Source: Firmicutes bacterium UBA7523 (GTDB taxonomy: Bacteria > Bacillota > Dethiobacteria > Dethiobacterales > Dethiobacteraceae). From it: a DNA stretch of 20,174 nt. Shown here piece by piece: positions 1 through 7,082 of the stretch. A model generated the notes under the pieces. The model was not told where the DNA came from. It ran no database searches and saw only the letters and a list, made by a program, of their open reading frames with translations. Each line of letters starts with the position of its first letter. The first letter of the stretch is position 1. Where the stretch lies: NCBI GenBank assembly GCA_002479415.1, contig DLMZ01000007.1, forward strand, positions 1 through 20,174, given 5' to 3'. A program made the translations under genes and the position numbers.

Positions 1-86
1 ACCTAAGATATTTTTAGTATACCTTTTAATTATGGATGGACTCTTTTTTTAATAATAGGTCTAAATTTGAAAGGAGAATACTTGTA

Positions 87-272
87 ATGAATAAATGGGA
101 ATATAAGGTGGTTCAATTAGACAAAGTCAATGAAAGATACGCTTATTTACACGAGGAAGAATTAAATAAGCTGGGAGAAGATGGTTGGGAGCTTGTTTCT
201 ACCTCTATAGTCATTGATGAGGGAGATACAACATTTACAATGCTCCATTTAAAAAGAATCAAAAAAGAATAA
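87..272 (+). CDS. DUF4177-like small protein
   Basis: A 61-residue protein beginning MNKWEYKVVQ, with a W-E-Y-K-V start and a central GEDGWELVS segment. That pattern (beta strand, then L..LG..GWELV) is typical of the small DUF4177 family, whose function is unknown. The start is set at ATG 87 because AAGGAG (71-76) lies 10 bases upstream. An in-frame upstream ATG at 36 has no ribosome site and would add a 17-residue tail unlike the family. No signal peptide or membrane segment is visible, so it is probably cytoplasmic. The gene is AT-rich and stands alone, with 93 bases before the next gene. The family call is from pattern memory and no function is claimed. Confidence 0.7.
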   Translation: MNKWEYKVVQLDKVNERYAYLHEEELNKLGEDGWELVSTSIVIDEGDTTFTMLHLKRIKKE

Positions 273-365
273 GTTGAAACCAACTAGTAATATTTAATAC
301 CATATTGTTATTACCATTGGACTTTATTATATTTAGTTTTTCGAAATATAAATTGGAGGAGAAAA

Positions 366-653
366 ATGGTTACAATAAAAACATATAATTCGGAGTATGT
401 TAAACAAAAGGAAAAAGAAGATAGGGAGCTGCGTGAAAAAGCAGTTATGGAATCAGCAAGAGCGAAAGAGAGGGTTAGATGGCGGAGAGTAATTATAGTT
501 ACTTCAATTATAATAGCATTACAGGTATTAAAACCATTTGGCATATCGCCTTTAACATGGTTATGGAGAATATTCTTAGGAATAATTTTGCTAATTTTAG
601 TTTTGATGGGACTAGGGGGTATATTTGATCCTAATCGTACAAGAAGGGGTTAG
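366..653 (+). CDS. Small two-helix membrane protein, unknown function
   Basis: A 95-residue protein I do not recognise. Residues 10-41 are highly charged (K/E/R-rich, probably a helix or short coiled coil). They are followed by two hydrophobic segments at about 42-55 and 65-87, separated by a KPFG turn, and a short basic tail (NRTRRG). The positive inside rule suggests that both ends are cytoplasmic. The start is well supported: GGAGG at 355-359 lies 6 bases before ATG 366. It may be co-transcribed with the DUF4177 gene 93 bases upstream, but no promoter or terminator between them is clear enough to decide. Confidence 0.6.
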   Translation: MVTIKTYNSEYVKQKEKEDRELREKAVMESARAKERVRWRRVIIVTSIIIALQVLKPFGISPLTWLWRIFLGIILLILVLMGLGGIFDPNRTRRG

Positions 654-780
654 CTGAGAAACATTAAAATCTTAGAGTAACAATAATTCAATTGATCGGA
701 ACCGTCATAGACGAATAGAAACTCTCATCCTAGTTTATAATATTAAGGAATCCTGTACCAATTTGAAAGGAGGAGTAAGC

Positions 781-1314
781 TTGAATGAAACTGTAGTTGG
801 ATTGTTTCGAACCAGGGAGCAGGCTGAAGAAGCAGTAAGGGAGCTGAAAAACAAGGGCTTCTCCGAAGACGAAATCTCTGTTTTGGCTGCAGATCAAGAA
901 AAAGAACTGAAATATAGAGATGCAAATATAAATCTCGACAGACATAATCTAACTGATGGAGCTGCCGTTGGCGGAGCTCTTGGCGGGCTGGCCGGTCTTC
1001 TCGCAGGGGCCGGGACTGTACTTATACCGGGATTAGCACCGCTTATTGCACTAGGACCGCTTGCGGCAACGTTAACAGGTATTGCTGCCGGTGGAATTGC
1101 CGGAGGTCTTATTGACTTCGGCATTCCTGAAGAGGAAGGGCGTCGTTACGAAGATGAAGTTAAGAGTGGCTTTATCCTGGTAGCGGTTAAAGCTGAGGAA
1201 GCAGACGCAGATGAAGCAGCCTCCGTCATGCATGATAAAAACGCTGTGGAGGTAAAAAAACATGGTGACGAAATGGACTATACTTATGGCGATGACGGTT
1301 ATCGCCTCGGCTAA
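781..1314 (+). CDS. YflT/general stress protein 17M-like glycine-zipper protein
   Basis: A 177-residue protein. The N-terminal 40 residues (MNETVVGLFRTREQAEEAVR and on to a GFSEDEISVLA motif) match the ferredoxin-like fold of the general stress protein 17M (YflT) domain. Residues 60-112 are a glycine/alanine-rich hydrophobic stretch with GxxxG spacing, a glycine zipper likely to insert into or across the membrane. The C-terminal part (GRRYEDEVKSGFILVAVKA) resembles a second half of the same domain. The start is TTG 781 because AAAGGAGG (766-773) lies 7 bases before it; an earlier in-frame TTG at 763 would place the ribosome site inside the gene. A strong terminator follows directly. Members are often stress-induced, but no sigma-B promoter is apparent here. 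Confidence 0.75.
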   Translation: MNETVVGLFRTREQAEEAVRELKNKGFSEDEISVLAADQEKELKYRDANINLDRHNLTDGAAVGGALGGLAGLLAGAGTVLIPGLAPLIALGPLAATLTGIAAGGIAGGLIDFGIPEEEGRRYEDEVKSGFILVAVKAEEADADEAASVMHDKNAVEVKKHGDEMDYTYGDDGYRLG

Positions 1315-1322
1315 ACAAGATA

Positions 1323-1375
1323 TTAGTAAAGCAGTAGCCCTGTACTTAACGCACAGGGCTACTGCTTTTTATTAA
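1323..1375. repeat. 53-bp direct repeat, left copy, abutting IS66
   Basis: Identical base for base to 3791-3843 (offset 2468). This copy ends exactly where the IS left end (GTAAGCG at 1376) begins. It contains the whole terminator hairpin. The base after each copy is also G, so the match can be read as 54 bp. Confidence 0.95.
1328..1370 (+). terminator. Rho-independent terminator of the stress-protein gene
   Basis: A perfect 16-bp inverted repeat (arms 1328-1343 and 1353-1368) with a 9-base loop runs into a T-rich tract, 13 bases after the stop codon at 1314. The hairpin lies within a 53-bp sequence repeated exactly at the other side of the IS66 element. Confidence 0.9.
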
Positions 1376-1424
1376 GTAAGCGTAAAATAAAACCCACCTT
1401 GCAAGCAGGGCAGGCTTGTAAATC

Positions 1425-2999
1425 TCATTTTTGGATGCGGCATTCCGAGGGCAAAGCGCTCGACCAGGGAAGCAGTTCATCTATAGCACTCTGATCCTCG
1501 ATATCAATATTAGGTAGCCTTTCAAAAAGATACTGGAGATAACTGTATGGATTCAAGCCATTTTCCTTGGCAGATTCAACGATGCTGTAAATCGTTGCAC
1601 TAGCTTTAGCGCCTTTGGGTGTATTTGAAAATAGAAAGTTCTTGCGACCTATTACGAAAGGTTTAATCGAACGCTCACTACGGTTATTGTCCAGTTCCAA
1701 CCTTCCGTCTTGTAAGAAAGCACTCAGCTTAGACCACTGATTGCGGCAATAACTAATAGCCTGACCAAAAGCACTTTTGGGCAATACTCTTGGACCCTGG
1801 TATTTTAGCCATGCTAAAAAAGCATCCATCACTGGACGGCTGTGCTCCAACCGGAATTGATAACGTTCATCGGGTGTAGCATTATGTATTTCGCGCTCAA
1901 TGGCAAAGAGTTGATTGCAGAAATTCAATCCCTCTTTAGCAGCTACTGGTGCATTGCGCTGCTCTGCCGGCAAGGCTTTAAGTGCCTCATCAAATTTGCG
2001 CCGGGCATGGGCCAAACAACCTACTAAGACTATATCCGGCAAACCGTTGTAGCCAGCATAACCATCAACGTGCAGATACCCCTTAAAGCCGGATAAAAAC
2101 TGGCGGGGATGCTTGCTTGCCCGGGTAGTCTGGTAGTCATAGAGAACCATAGCGGGGCCTTCCCGTCCGGTACGGTAAAGCCACATGTAGGACGTGCTTT
2201 CAGCCGATCGGCCTGGCTCACGTAGTACCTGTAAGGTAGTTTCGTCGGCATGCAGGATATCTTGCTTTAGCAAATACTCGTGCATCCTCTCGTAAAGCAG
2301 ACAGAGCCAGCGATCTGCGCCTTGAATCATCCAGTTGGCCAAGGTTTGACGGGACAGGTCGACGCCAAGACGGGACAACTGTTGTTCCTGGCGATACAGT
2401 GGCAAACCATCCACATATTTCTGTGTCATGATGTGGGCCATGGCGGAGGGGGAGACTAAACTCCCCGGCAGTACAGGTGCAGGCATGGGTGCGGTAACAA
2501 TGGGTGTTTTAATGTCTTCCCGTTCGCAACGGCGGCAAGCATAGACGTAACGCACATGTTTGACCACGCTTACCTGGGCCGGAATAATCTTAAGCTCCTG
2601 CCGTACCTCTGTACTCATTTCATGTAAATCCTCACCACAGAAACAAACCTGCTCCTCGGGAGATAGGCGGTATTCAATGGTTTCCACCGGCAAGTCTTCA
2701 AGTTGCGCTTCACGGTGTCCCTTTTTCTTGCGACGACGGTAGGAGATGTCCTCCATTGTCGGTTCAGGCAAAGAGGGTTTAGCATCAGACTCAGCCTCAT
2801 TAAAAAGCTGCATCTGATCCGGATTGGTCTGTTCACTGGAACTACCGAAACGCTTCTGTTGACTGAGACGAAACTGTTCTTCAAACCAGTTAAGCTTAGT
2901 CGTTAATTCAGCGTTTTGCTGCTCCAGTAAAGCACATCTATTCTGAAGTTCTTCTACGGTTTTTGCTGTGTTATTCATACTAATATAATTCGACGCCAA
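1425..2999 (-). CDS. tnpC: IS66 transposase TnpC (DDE)
   Basis: A 524-residue DDE transposase. In order it has an N-terminal leucine-zipper-like coiled coil (about 14-50), a linker, a zinc-binding domain with Cys119, Cys121, Cys155 and Cys158 (CFCG and CRRC), the IS66 DDE core, and the IS66 C-terminal domain (about 470-510). The likely catalytic triad is Asp252 (HADET), Asp312 (HVDGYAGY) and Glu442 (NNRSERSIKP). The reading frame is full length and undamaged. The start is uncertain: TTG 2999 is the longest option and ATG 2978 (8th codon) is the alternative. Neither has a convincing ribosome site, and a palindrome lies just upstream at 3001-3034. Confidence 0.95.
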   Translation of the reverse strand: MASNYISMNNTAKTVEELQNRCALLEQQNAELTTKLNWFEEQFRLSQQKRFGSSSEQTNPDQMQLFNEAESDAKPSLPEPTMEDISYRRRKKKGHREAQLEDLPVETIEYRLSPEEQVCFCGEDLHEMSTEVRQELKIIPAQVSVVKHVRYVYACRRCEREDIKTPIVTAPMPAPVLPGSLVSPSAMAHIMTQKYVDGLPLYRQEQQLSRLGVDLSRQTLANWMIQGADRWLCLLYERMHEYLLKQDILHADETTLQVLREPGRSAESTSYMWLYRTGREGPAMVLYDYQTTRASKHPRQFLSGFKGYLHVDGYAGYNGLPDIVLVGCLAHARRKFDEALKALPAEQRNAPVAAKEGLNFCNQLFAIEREIHNATPDERYQFRLEHSRPVMDAFLAWLKYQGPRVLPKSAFGQAISYCRNQWSKLSAFLQDGRLELDNNRSERSIKPFVIGRKNFLFSNTPKGAKASATIYSIVESAKENGLNPYSYLQYLFERLPNIDIEDQSAIDELLPWSSALPSECRIQK

Positions 3000-3000
3000 T

Positions 3001-3034
3001 GCCCATAAACCCTTTAAATTAAAGGCTTTATGGC
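3001..3034 (-). repeat. Imperfect palindrome between tnpB and tnpC
   Basis: Arms built on GCCCATAAACCCTTTAA and TTAAAGGCTTTATGGC form a long stem with few mismatches; the 15-base core CCTTTAAATTAAAGG is perfect around its central base. It ends one base before the TTG start of tnpC. In the transcript it would fold next to the start codon, which could limit TnpC translation or couple it to TnpB. That role is inference. Confidence 0.55.
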
Positions 3035-3048
3035 AAATTAAATTGAGT

Positions 3049-3405
3049 TTACAACACGGTCCGTGCGGTCATTTTTTGGTGTGCCTGACGCTGACTTAAC
3101 GGCAGGCCGTCAAGCAGCCAACGCAACTCACGCCGGCTAACCGTAGTAACTCCCTTACCATCTTTTTGCGGCCACTGAAACTTTCCTTTCTCCAGCCTTC
3201 GGTAGTGAAGCCAAAAGCCGTTATGTTCCCACTGCAGAATTTTAAGTTTATCCCGCTTTCGGTTACAGAACACAAAGAGACATGGAGAGAACGGATCCAG
3301 TTGAAAGCCTTCCTTCACCAACACCGCTAACCCGTCAATGGATTTACGCAGATCCGTACGTCCGCAGGCTAGATAAACTCGCTCCAGGTTTGCTTCACTA
3401 ATCAT
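3049..3405 (-). CDS. tnpB: IS66 accessory protein TnpB (Orf2)
   Basis: A 118-residue IS66 Orf2-like protein. Recognisable family segments are the N-terminal VYLACGRTDLRKSIDGLA, LFVFCNRKRDKLKIL in the middle, and HNGFWLHYRRLEKGKFQWP. Family members are 110-120 residues, so it is full length. It is required along with TnpA and TnpC for transposition in studied IS66 elements, but its biochemical role is not settled. The start ATG at 3405 overlaps the end of tnpA by 8 bases, indicating translational coupling. tnpC follows after 49 bases. Confidence 0.93.
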   Translation of the reverse strand: MISEANLERVYLACGRTDLRKSIDGLAVLVKEGFQLDPFSPCLFVFCNRKRDKLKILQWEHNGFWLHYRRLEKGKFQWPQKDGKGVTTVSRRELRWLLDGLPLSQRQAHQKMTARTVL

Positions 3406-3703
3406 TTGAAATGAGTGTTTTCACTACGTCTAAAAGTAGCTTGGGGTCAAAGCCCTGTCGAACTTCTACGGCAACCCGGCCTACCCGTACTATTAAAGAA
3501 GATTGAAGCCCTGCATCGCTAAGGTTCAGTGGCAACCACGATAGGGTATTTTCAGAAGAGGCCGGCTTCTCTTTTCTTAGCCAATACCATAACTGATGGG
3601 GCTTGACATTCTTGTCGGCACACCAAGCCAGTACACTTTGACCGCTTGCCTTAAATTCCGCGATTGTGGTTGCCCAAAAAGTCTGTCGCTCTACTTTGGT
3701 CAT
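3398..3703 (-). CDS. tnpA: IS66 accessory protein TnpA (Orf1, helix-turn-helix)
   Basis: A 101-residue IS66 Orf1-like protein. Residues about 8-45 (FWATTIAEFKASGQSVLAWC and then HQLWYWLRKEK) form the helix-turn-helix seen at the N-terminus of this family, which probably binds the element ends. The start is ATG 3703, preceded on the minus strand by AAGGGGG about 7 bases away. It is the promoter-proximal gene of the IS operon, and its last 8 bases overlap tnpB. The frame is intact. Confidence 0.9.
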   Translation of the reverse strand: MTKVERQTFWATTIAEFKASGQSVLAWCADKNVKPHQLWYWLRKEKPASSENTLSWLPLNLSDAGLQSSLIVRVGRVAVEVRQGFDPKLLLDVVKTLISND

Positions 3704-3723
3704 AAAAAATCCCCCTTTACTAA

Positions 3724-3740
3724 ACTCTACTTCGTAGAGT
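3724..3740. repeat. 7-bp inverted repeat upstream of tnpA
   Basis: ACTCTAC-TTC-GTAGAGT, a perfect 7-bp stem with a 3-base loop, lies between the IS right end and the tnpA ribosome site. It may be an operator or a hairpin in the tnpA leader; the sequence does not decide which. Confidence 0.5.
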
Positions 3741-3790
3741 ATCCCATAAAGAAGGATGTTTGTGCTAGGTGGGAGCAGTTTGACGCTTAC

Positions 3791-3843
3791 TTAGTAAAGC
3801 AGTAGCCCTGTACTTAACGCACAGGGCTACTGCTTTTTATTAA
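3791..3843. repeat. 53-bp direct repeat, right copy, abutting IS66
   Basis: An exact second copy of 1323-1375, starting at the base after the IS right end. It includes a full terminator hairpin (arms 3796-3811 and 3821-3836) and T-tract, with no gene reading into it from the left except outward from the IS. Here it would shield the downstream operon from read-through. Confidence 0.95.
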
Positions 3844-3860
3844 GGATTTTTAGCGAACTC

Positions 3861-3889
3861 TTGAATAAGCATAACATTATATGTAAAAT
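3861..3889 (+). promoter_or_regulatory. Sigma-A promoter of the DUF1287 operon
   Basis: TTGAAT (3861-3866), a 17-base spacer, then TAAAAT (3884-3889). Transcription would begin near 3896. It lies to the right of the IS66 element and the duplicated terminator, so the operon does not need the IS for expression. Confidence 0.6.
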
Positions 3890-3938
3890 ATAATTGGAAT
3901 ATACAGTTCAGCATAATCGTATAATGGGGATGATTTTA

Positions 3939-4619
3939 TTGAGTATAATTAAAAAATCAATAGTTATTGGCATTTTAATTATAACGGCTATATCTTCATT
4001 TATACTTTTTTACTCAAAAAATTTAGAGGAAACGGCAAAGCCGTGCGGCATTTCGCAATTATTTGCTGCAAAATCGCCGGTAGAAAGAATACCGGTTGAA
4101 GAATTAACAACTCCTGACTTAGTGCTTCTTGGCGCTCGAGAGGAGGCAATTAGGCGTGTGCGCTACGATGCGTCTTACCTGGCAATTGATTATCCTGGTG
4201 GTGATGTGCCTGAGGATATAGGAGCCTGTACAGACGTTGTAATTCGTGCGTACAGACATGCAGGCATTGATTTGCAGGTATTAATACATGAGGATATGGT
4301 TGCCAATTTTCAGTCATATCCACAAGCATACGGGTTAACATCACCTGACCGAAATATCGACCACCGCAGGGTCAGAAACCAAATGCGGTTCTTTGAACGC
4401 TTTGGGGAATCCCTAACGTTGGAAGTAGAAGATTATGTAGAGGAATGGCAGTGGGGAGATATCGTCTATTGGCGCTTTCCCAACGGACAGCTGCATGCTG
4501 GAATTGTTAGTGACAAAACAAACTTGAGAGGGATACCGCTAGTTATTCACAACGCCTGGGTGACAGTGGAGGGAGATTACCTGCTGAAATGGGATATTAT
4601 TGGACATTATCGCTTTTAA
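3939..4619 (+). CDS. DUF1287 family protein, membrane-anchored
   Basis: A 226-residue protein with an N-terminal hydrophobic segment (residues about 2-25, SIIKKSIVIGILIITAISSF), a signal anchor or uncleaved signal. The rest matches the DUF1287 family: SYLAIDYPGGDVPEDIGACT, a DIGACTD site with Cys97, WGDIVYWRFPNGQLHAGIVSD with His186, and VIHNAW with His204. DUF1287 is thought to have an NlpC/P60-like fold, so Cys97 and His186 are plausible catalytic residues acting outside the membrane. The family has no established substrate. The start is set at TTG 3939, where GGGGATGAT (3926-3934) forms a ribosome site. ATG 3924 is the alternative, and TTG 3894 lies at the inferred transcription start. It is probably first in an operon with the next two genes (gaps 23 and 30 bases). 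Confidence 0.8.
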   Translation: MSIIKKSIVIGILIITAISSFILFYSKNLEETAKPCGISQLFAAKSPVERIPVEELTTPDLVLLGAREEAIRRVRYDASYLAIDYPGGDVPEDIGACTDVVIRAYRHAGIDLQVLIHEDMVANFQSYPQAYGLTSPDRNIDHRRVRNQMRFFERFGESLTLEVEDYVEEWQWGDIVYWRFPNGQLHAGIVSDKTNLRGIPLVIHNAWVTVEGDYLLKWDIIGHYRF

Positions 4620-4642
4620 TATTTTGAGGAGGAATTTTAATC

Positions 4643-5254
4643 GTGCCCGATAATCTTACACAGGAAAACCCCAATATTGAGGAATATTTAAGCAGTTCAG
4701 ATGTTATTGATTATAACAATATTTTAATTAAAGAGAGAACTTTCGCTTTAGCAGCGGGTATTGAGGATGAAGTCTTATTAGCAAAAAATATATATGAGTA
4801 TGTTCGTGACAGTATCGCTCATTCTCTTGATATTAATGGTGAAATCGTTACCTGTAAAGCTTCCGATGTTCTACAGCATAAACAGGGAGTATGTTATGGT
4901 AAGTCACACTTATTGGCAGCAATGCTTAGATGCGTAGGAATCCCAACAGGGTTTTGCTATCAAAAGTTGATTTTAGATGATAAGGAAAAGCCTTGGTTGA
5001 TAATTCATGCTTTAAATGCAATTTACCTTAAAAGCTTGAAAAAATGGATAAGAGTAGATGCTAGAGGAAATAAAATAGGGGTAACAGCAGAATTCTCGGT
5101 TGATGAAGAAAAATTGGCATTCCCCATTAGAAAAGAATTAGGCGAAGAAGACGGATTAATCATTTATGCAAAACCAAATGAGAAGGTTTTAAATGCGCTG
5201 CGAATAAGCAAAAGTGTGCGTGAACTGGAAAACAACCTGCCAGCGGAAATTTAA
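4643..5254 (+). CDS. Transglutaminase-like fold protein
   Basis: A 203-residue protein with a transglutaminase-core (papain-like) domain. The triad is visible: Cys84 (KQGVCYGKS), His122 (WLIIHALNAIYL) and Asp139 (KWIRVDARGN). Bacterial members are usually cysteine proteases or of unknown role rather than true protein crosslinkers. There is no signal peptide, so it is probably cytoplasmic. GTG 4643 is preceded by GAGGAGG (4626-4632) 10 bases away. The gene lies 23 bases after the DUF1287 gene and 30 before a small membrane protein, consistent with an operon. The fold assignment is strong; the substrate is unknown. Confidence 0.85.
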   Translation: MPDNLTQENPNIEEYLSSSDVIDYNNILIKERTFALAAGIEDEVLLAKNIYEYVRDSIAHSLDINGEIVTCKASDVLQHKQGVCYGKSHLLAAMLRCVGIPTGFCYQKLILDDKEKPWLIIHALNAIYLKSLKKWIRVDARGNKIGVTAEFSVDEEKLAFPIRKELGEEDGLIIYAKPNEKVLNALRISKSVRELENNLPAEI

Positions 5255-5284
5255 CATTATAAAACATTGGGGGTGGATGAATAA

Positions 5285-5572
5285 ATGTTTTTTTACAGGA
5301 AAACGTTCTATTGTTCCCTAATTATAACTATATTAACAGCAATTGCATTGCCTTATTCCTATAATATGGGTCATAAGTATGAGTTTGGCTATCCATTTGC
5401 TTTTCTAACAATTTATGATAACGCACCGCCGATTAGTGAAGTAAAGATTCTTTTAATGAGAATAAGCATTGATCTTTTAATGTTTGTCATTAATGTAATG
5501 TTAATTTATGTGGTGCTTTATTCAATATCATTGCTATACATGAAAATATGGAACAAAAAAAATGCTAATTAA
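5285..5572 (+). CDS. Small two-helix membrane protein in the transglutaminase operon
   Basis: A 95-residue protein I do not recognise. Hydrophobic segments lie at about 6-25 and 58-86, separated by a loop of about 30 residues (YNMGHKYEFGYPFAFLTIYD) and followed by a basic lysine/asparagine tail (MKIWNKKNAN). ATG 5285 is preceded by a strong GGGGGTGGATGA ribosome site. Its position 30 bases after the transglutaminase-like gene suggests co-transcription. It could hold a partner at the membrane, but nothing in the sequence shows this. Confidence 0.6.
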   Translation: MFFYRKTFYCSLIITILTAIALPYSYNMGHKYEFGYPFAFLTIYDNAPPISEVKILLMRISIDLLMFVINVMLIYVVLYSISLLYMKIWNKKNAN

Positions 5573-5852
5573 CAACAAAACGGGAGCAAGCCAACACAGA
5601 AAGGACAGATTTGCAGAATTAAAGGGCTCTGGGTAATATTTATTATTGAAAACTAATAAGTTGACATAATATATATTATCGGACGTTAAATATTGTTCCA
5701 AATTTAGTATGATCTTTGCATTATTATGCGTTATTCCATCCCCTCCTCCGTGCTTTTATAGAATCTAAGGTGCTATGCAGGACTATAAAGTGTTTTGACG
5801 AAATATTATGACAATATATTTCTTTGAGCTACACAAAAAGGAGGATTTTTCT
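5573..5852. other. 280-base non-coding interval
   Basis: No convincing gene is seen. It holds an AT-only 14-base palindrome (ATAATATATATTAT, 5666-5679) overlapping a TTGACA hexamer (5661-5666), with no good -10 at 16-18 bases. A TTGACG at 5795-5800 is followed by TATATT after only 14 bases. A promoter for the next membrane-protein gene must lie here or upstream, but none is certain. Confidence 0.5.
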
Positions 5853-6638
5853 TTGTCATTAGGTGAACTATGGTTAAAAGGAAGCAAGACAGTTACAAAT
5901 GAACGAATCTTATTTTTACTGCCGTTATTTCTTGATTTAATTCTTTTTGGTCCCCTTGCCTTTACATCTGCTAAGGTAATAGATATTAAACTGACCTTAG
6001 TTACGTCTTTGCCTACTATTCAAAATCTGTTGCCTGATGCGGCTAGCTTTGGTGGAACTCAGTCCGTAATGAACATGGGTTATCCGGGAACGCTTACCGT
6101 TGGTTTTATAGGCACAATTTTTGCCTTTGCCGTGGTTCCTTTTTTAACAGGTGGCTATTTGGGAACAATTATACAAGAATATCGCGGCAATGAAGAACGA
6201 CAGACATTTATAGCTTTGTCATCTAAATATTTTGTTAGATTGGTTATAATGCGGATAGTTATAATGGTTGCTTTTTGGGGTTTGATTATTTTGCTAAAAA
6301 CAATACCCATTGTTTCATCAATTATGGTCGGGATTCTGATTTTCATTAGCGTCCTATTACTCTTCTGGGATCTTAGCATAGTGTATGATAATTTAGACTT
6401 AGTTCCTGCCCTGTTTAAAGCTTACACCGTAATAAAGCAAAATACGGCATCGGTAGTTAATGCTCTTTTGCCCATTATTATCTTTCTTATGCCGCTGACG
6501 TTAGGAGCGTCCCTATTAGTGGGGTCTTTTCTGTTTCTTTTAGTTATCTTAGTATATGCCTATCTTGGCGCAGTTATTGTTAGTGGAATAGCATATTTAT
6601 ATATTACGCTAGCTGCTAAAACGCAGATTGAAAAGTGA
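5853..6638 (+). CDS. Polytopic membrane protein, unknown function
   Basis: A 261-residue integral membrane protein, probably with 5-6 membrane segments (roughly 20-40, 90-115, 135-160, 165-185, 205-230 and 230-255 from the chosen start). The start is TTG 5853 because AAAAAGGAGG (5835-5844) lies 8 bases before it. An in-frame ATG at 5808 would put that ribosome site inside the gene. No family motif is recognised; the layout recalls generic Firmicutes multi-pass proteins of the YciC/DUF975 kind, a weak guess. It converges on yjbQ with only 6 bases between stop codons. Confidence 0.65.
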   Translation: MSLGELWLKGSKTVTNERILFLLPLFLDLILFGPLAFTSAKVIDIKLTLVTSLPTIQNLLPDAASFGGTQSVMNMGYPGTLTVGFIGTIFAFAVVPFLTGGYLGTIIQEYRGNEERQTFIALSSKYFVRLVIMRIVIMVAFWGLIILLKTIPIVSSIMVGILIFISVLLLFWDLSIVYDNLDLVPALFKAYTVIKQNTASVVNALLPIIIFLMPLTLGASLLVGSFLFLLVILVYAYLGAVIVSGIAYLYITLAAKTQIEK

Positions 6639-6649
6639 TTATAATCACT
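6634..6649. repeat. 16-bp perfect palindrome spanning two convergent stop codons
   Basis: AGTGATTATAATCACT contains the TGA of the + strand membrane-protein gene (6636-6638) and the TGA of the minus-strand yjbQ gene (6645-6647). There is no T-tract or GC-rich stem, so it is a poor terminator. Confidence 0.6.
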
Positions 6650-7058
6650 CTCCCATTACCTTAATAACGACACGTTTCTTGCGGCGTCCGTCAAACTCAG
6701 CGTAGAATACTTGCTGCCAGGGACCTAAATCAAGTGCTCCTGCAGTGATGGGGATTATAACCTGATGTCCAACTAGGATGTTTTTTAAATGAGCGTCCCC
6801 ATTGTCTTCTCCGGTTCTATGATGACGATAGTTGGGCCCATATGGTGCTAAGTGCTCCAGCATTTCTTCAATATCTTCCATAATTCCCGGCTCCAAGTCA
6901 TTAATAAAGACCCCGGCTGTGATATGCATGGCTGAAACTAAAACCATTCCTTCACGGATTCCGCTTTTTTTCAAAGCTGAGTTAACATTTTCAGTAATAT
7001 GAACAATTTGGAACCGTTGCGGTACATTCATAGTAAGGTACTCTGTATGAAATTTCAT
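6645..7058 (-). CDS. YjbQ/UPF0047 family protein
   Basis: A 137-residue protein, the usual length for the YjbQ family (UPF0047, also called secondary thiamine-phosphate synthase enzyme). Diagnostic segments are SAMHITAGVFINDLEPG, the histidine-rich YRHHRTGEDNGDAHLKN, and ITAGALDLGPWQQVFYAEFD. Some members rescue thiamine-phosphate synthase mutants, but the native role remains unsettled. ATG 7058 is preceded on the minus strand by GGGAGGGG about 7 bases away. It sits 24 bases after the ROK kinase gene in the same orientation, so the two are probably one transcript. No membrane segment is present. Confidence 0.9.
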   Translation of the reverse strand: MKFHTEYLTMNVPQRFQIVHITENVNSALKKSGIREGMVLVSAMHITAGVFINDLEPGIMEDIEEMLEHLAPYGPNYRHHRTGEDNGDAHLKNILVGHQVIIPITAGALDLGPWQQVFYAEFDGRRKKRVVIKVMGE

Positions 7059-7082
7059 TGCTTCCCCTCCCTTGATTTTGGT

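Larger units (their letters stand above)
1376..3790 (-). mobile_element. IS66-family insertion sequence, complete (2415 bp)
   Basis: The element carries the three-gene set of IS66 (tnpA, tnpB, tnpC), all intact and on the minus strand. Its ends are imperfect inverted repeats: the left begins GTAAGCGTAAAATAAAACCC at 1376 and the right, read inward from 3790, begins GTAAGCGTCAAACTGCTCCC. About 21 of the first 28 positions agree (1-8, 10-12, 18-24, 26-28). GTAAGC is a typical IS66-family terminus. All reading frames are open, so the copy may be recent and active. The flanks are not an 8-bp duplication as usual for the family but a 53-bp direct repeat (1323-1375 and 3791-3843). The element separates the stress-protein gene from the DUF1287 operon. 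Confidence 0.9.

Noticed and set aside
733..750. Sigma-B type promoter before the stress-protein gene
   Set aside because: GTTTAT is followed by GGAAT after only 8 bases and not the 12-14 expected; a TATAAT at 736-741 has no -35 at a usable distance.
5661..5692. TTGACA hexamer as promoter for the membrane-protein gene at 5853
   Set aside because: The nearest -10-like hexamers are at 4 and 20 bases, not 16-18; the leader would also be over 150 bases. Kept only as a note on the interval.
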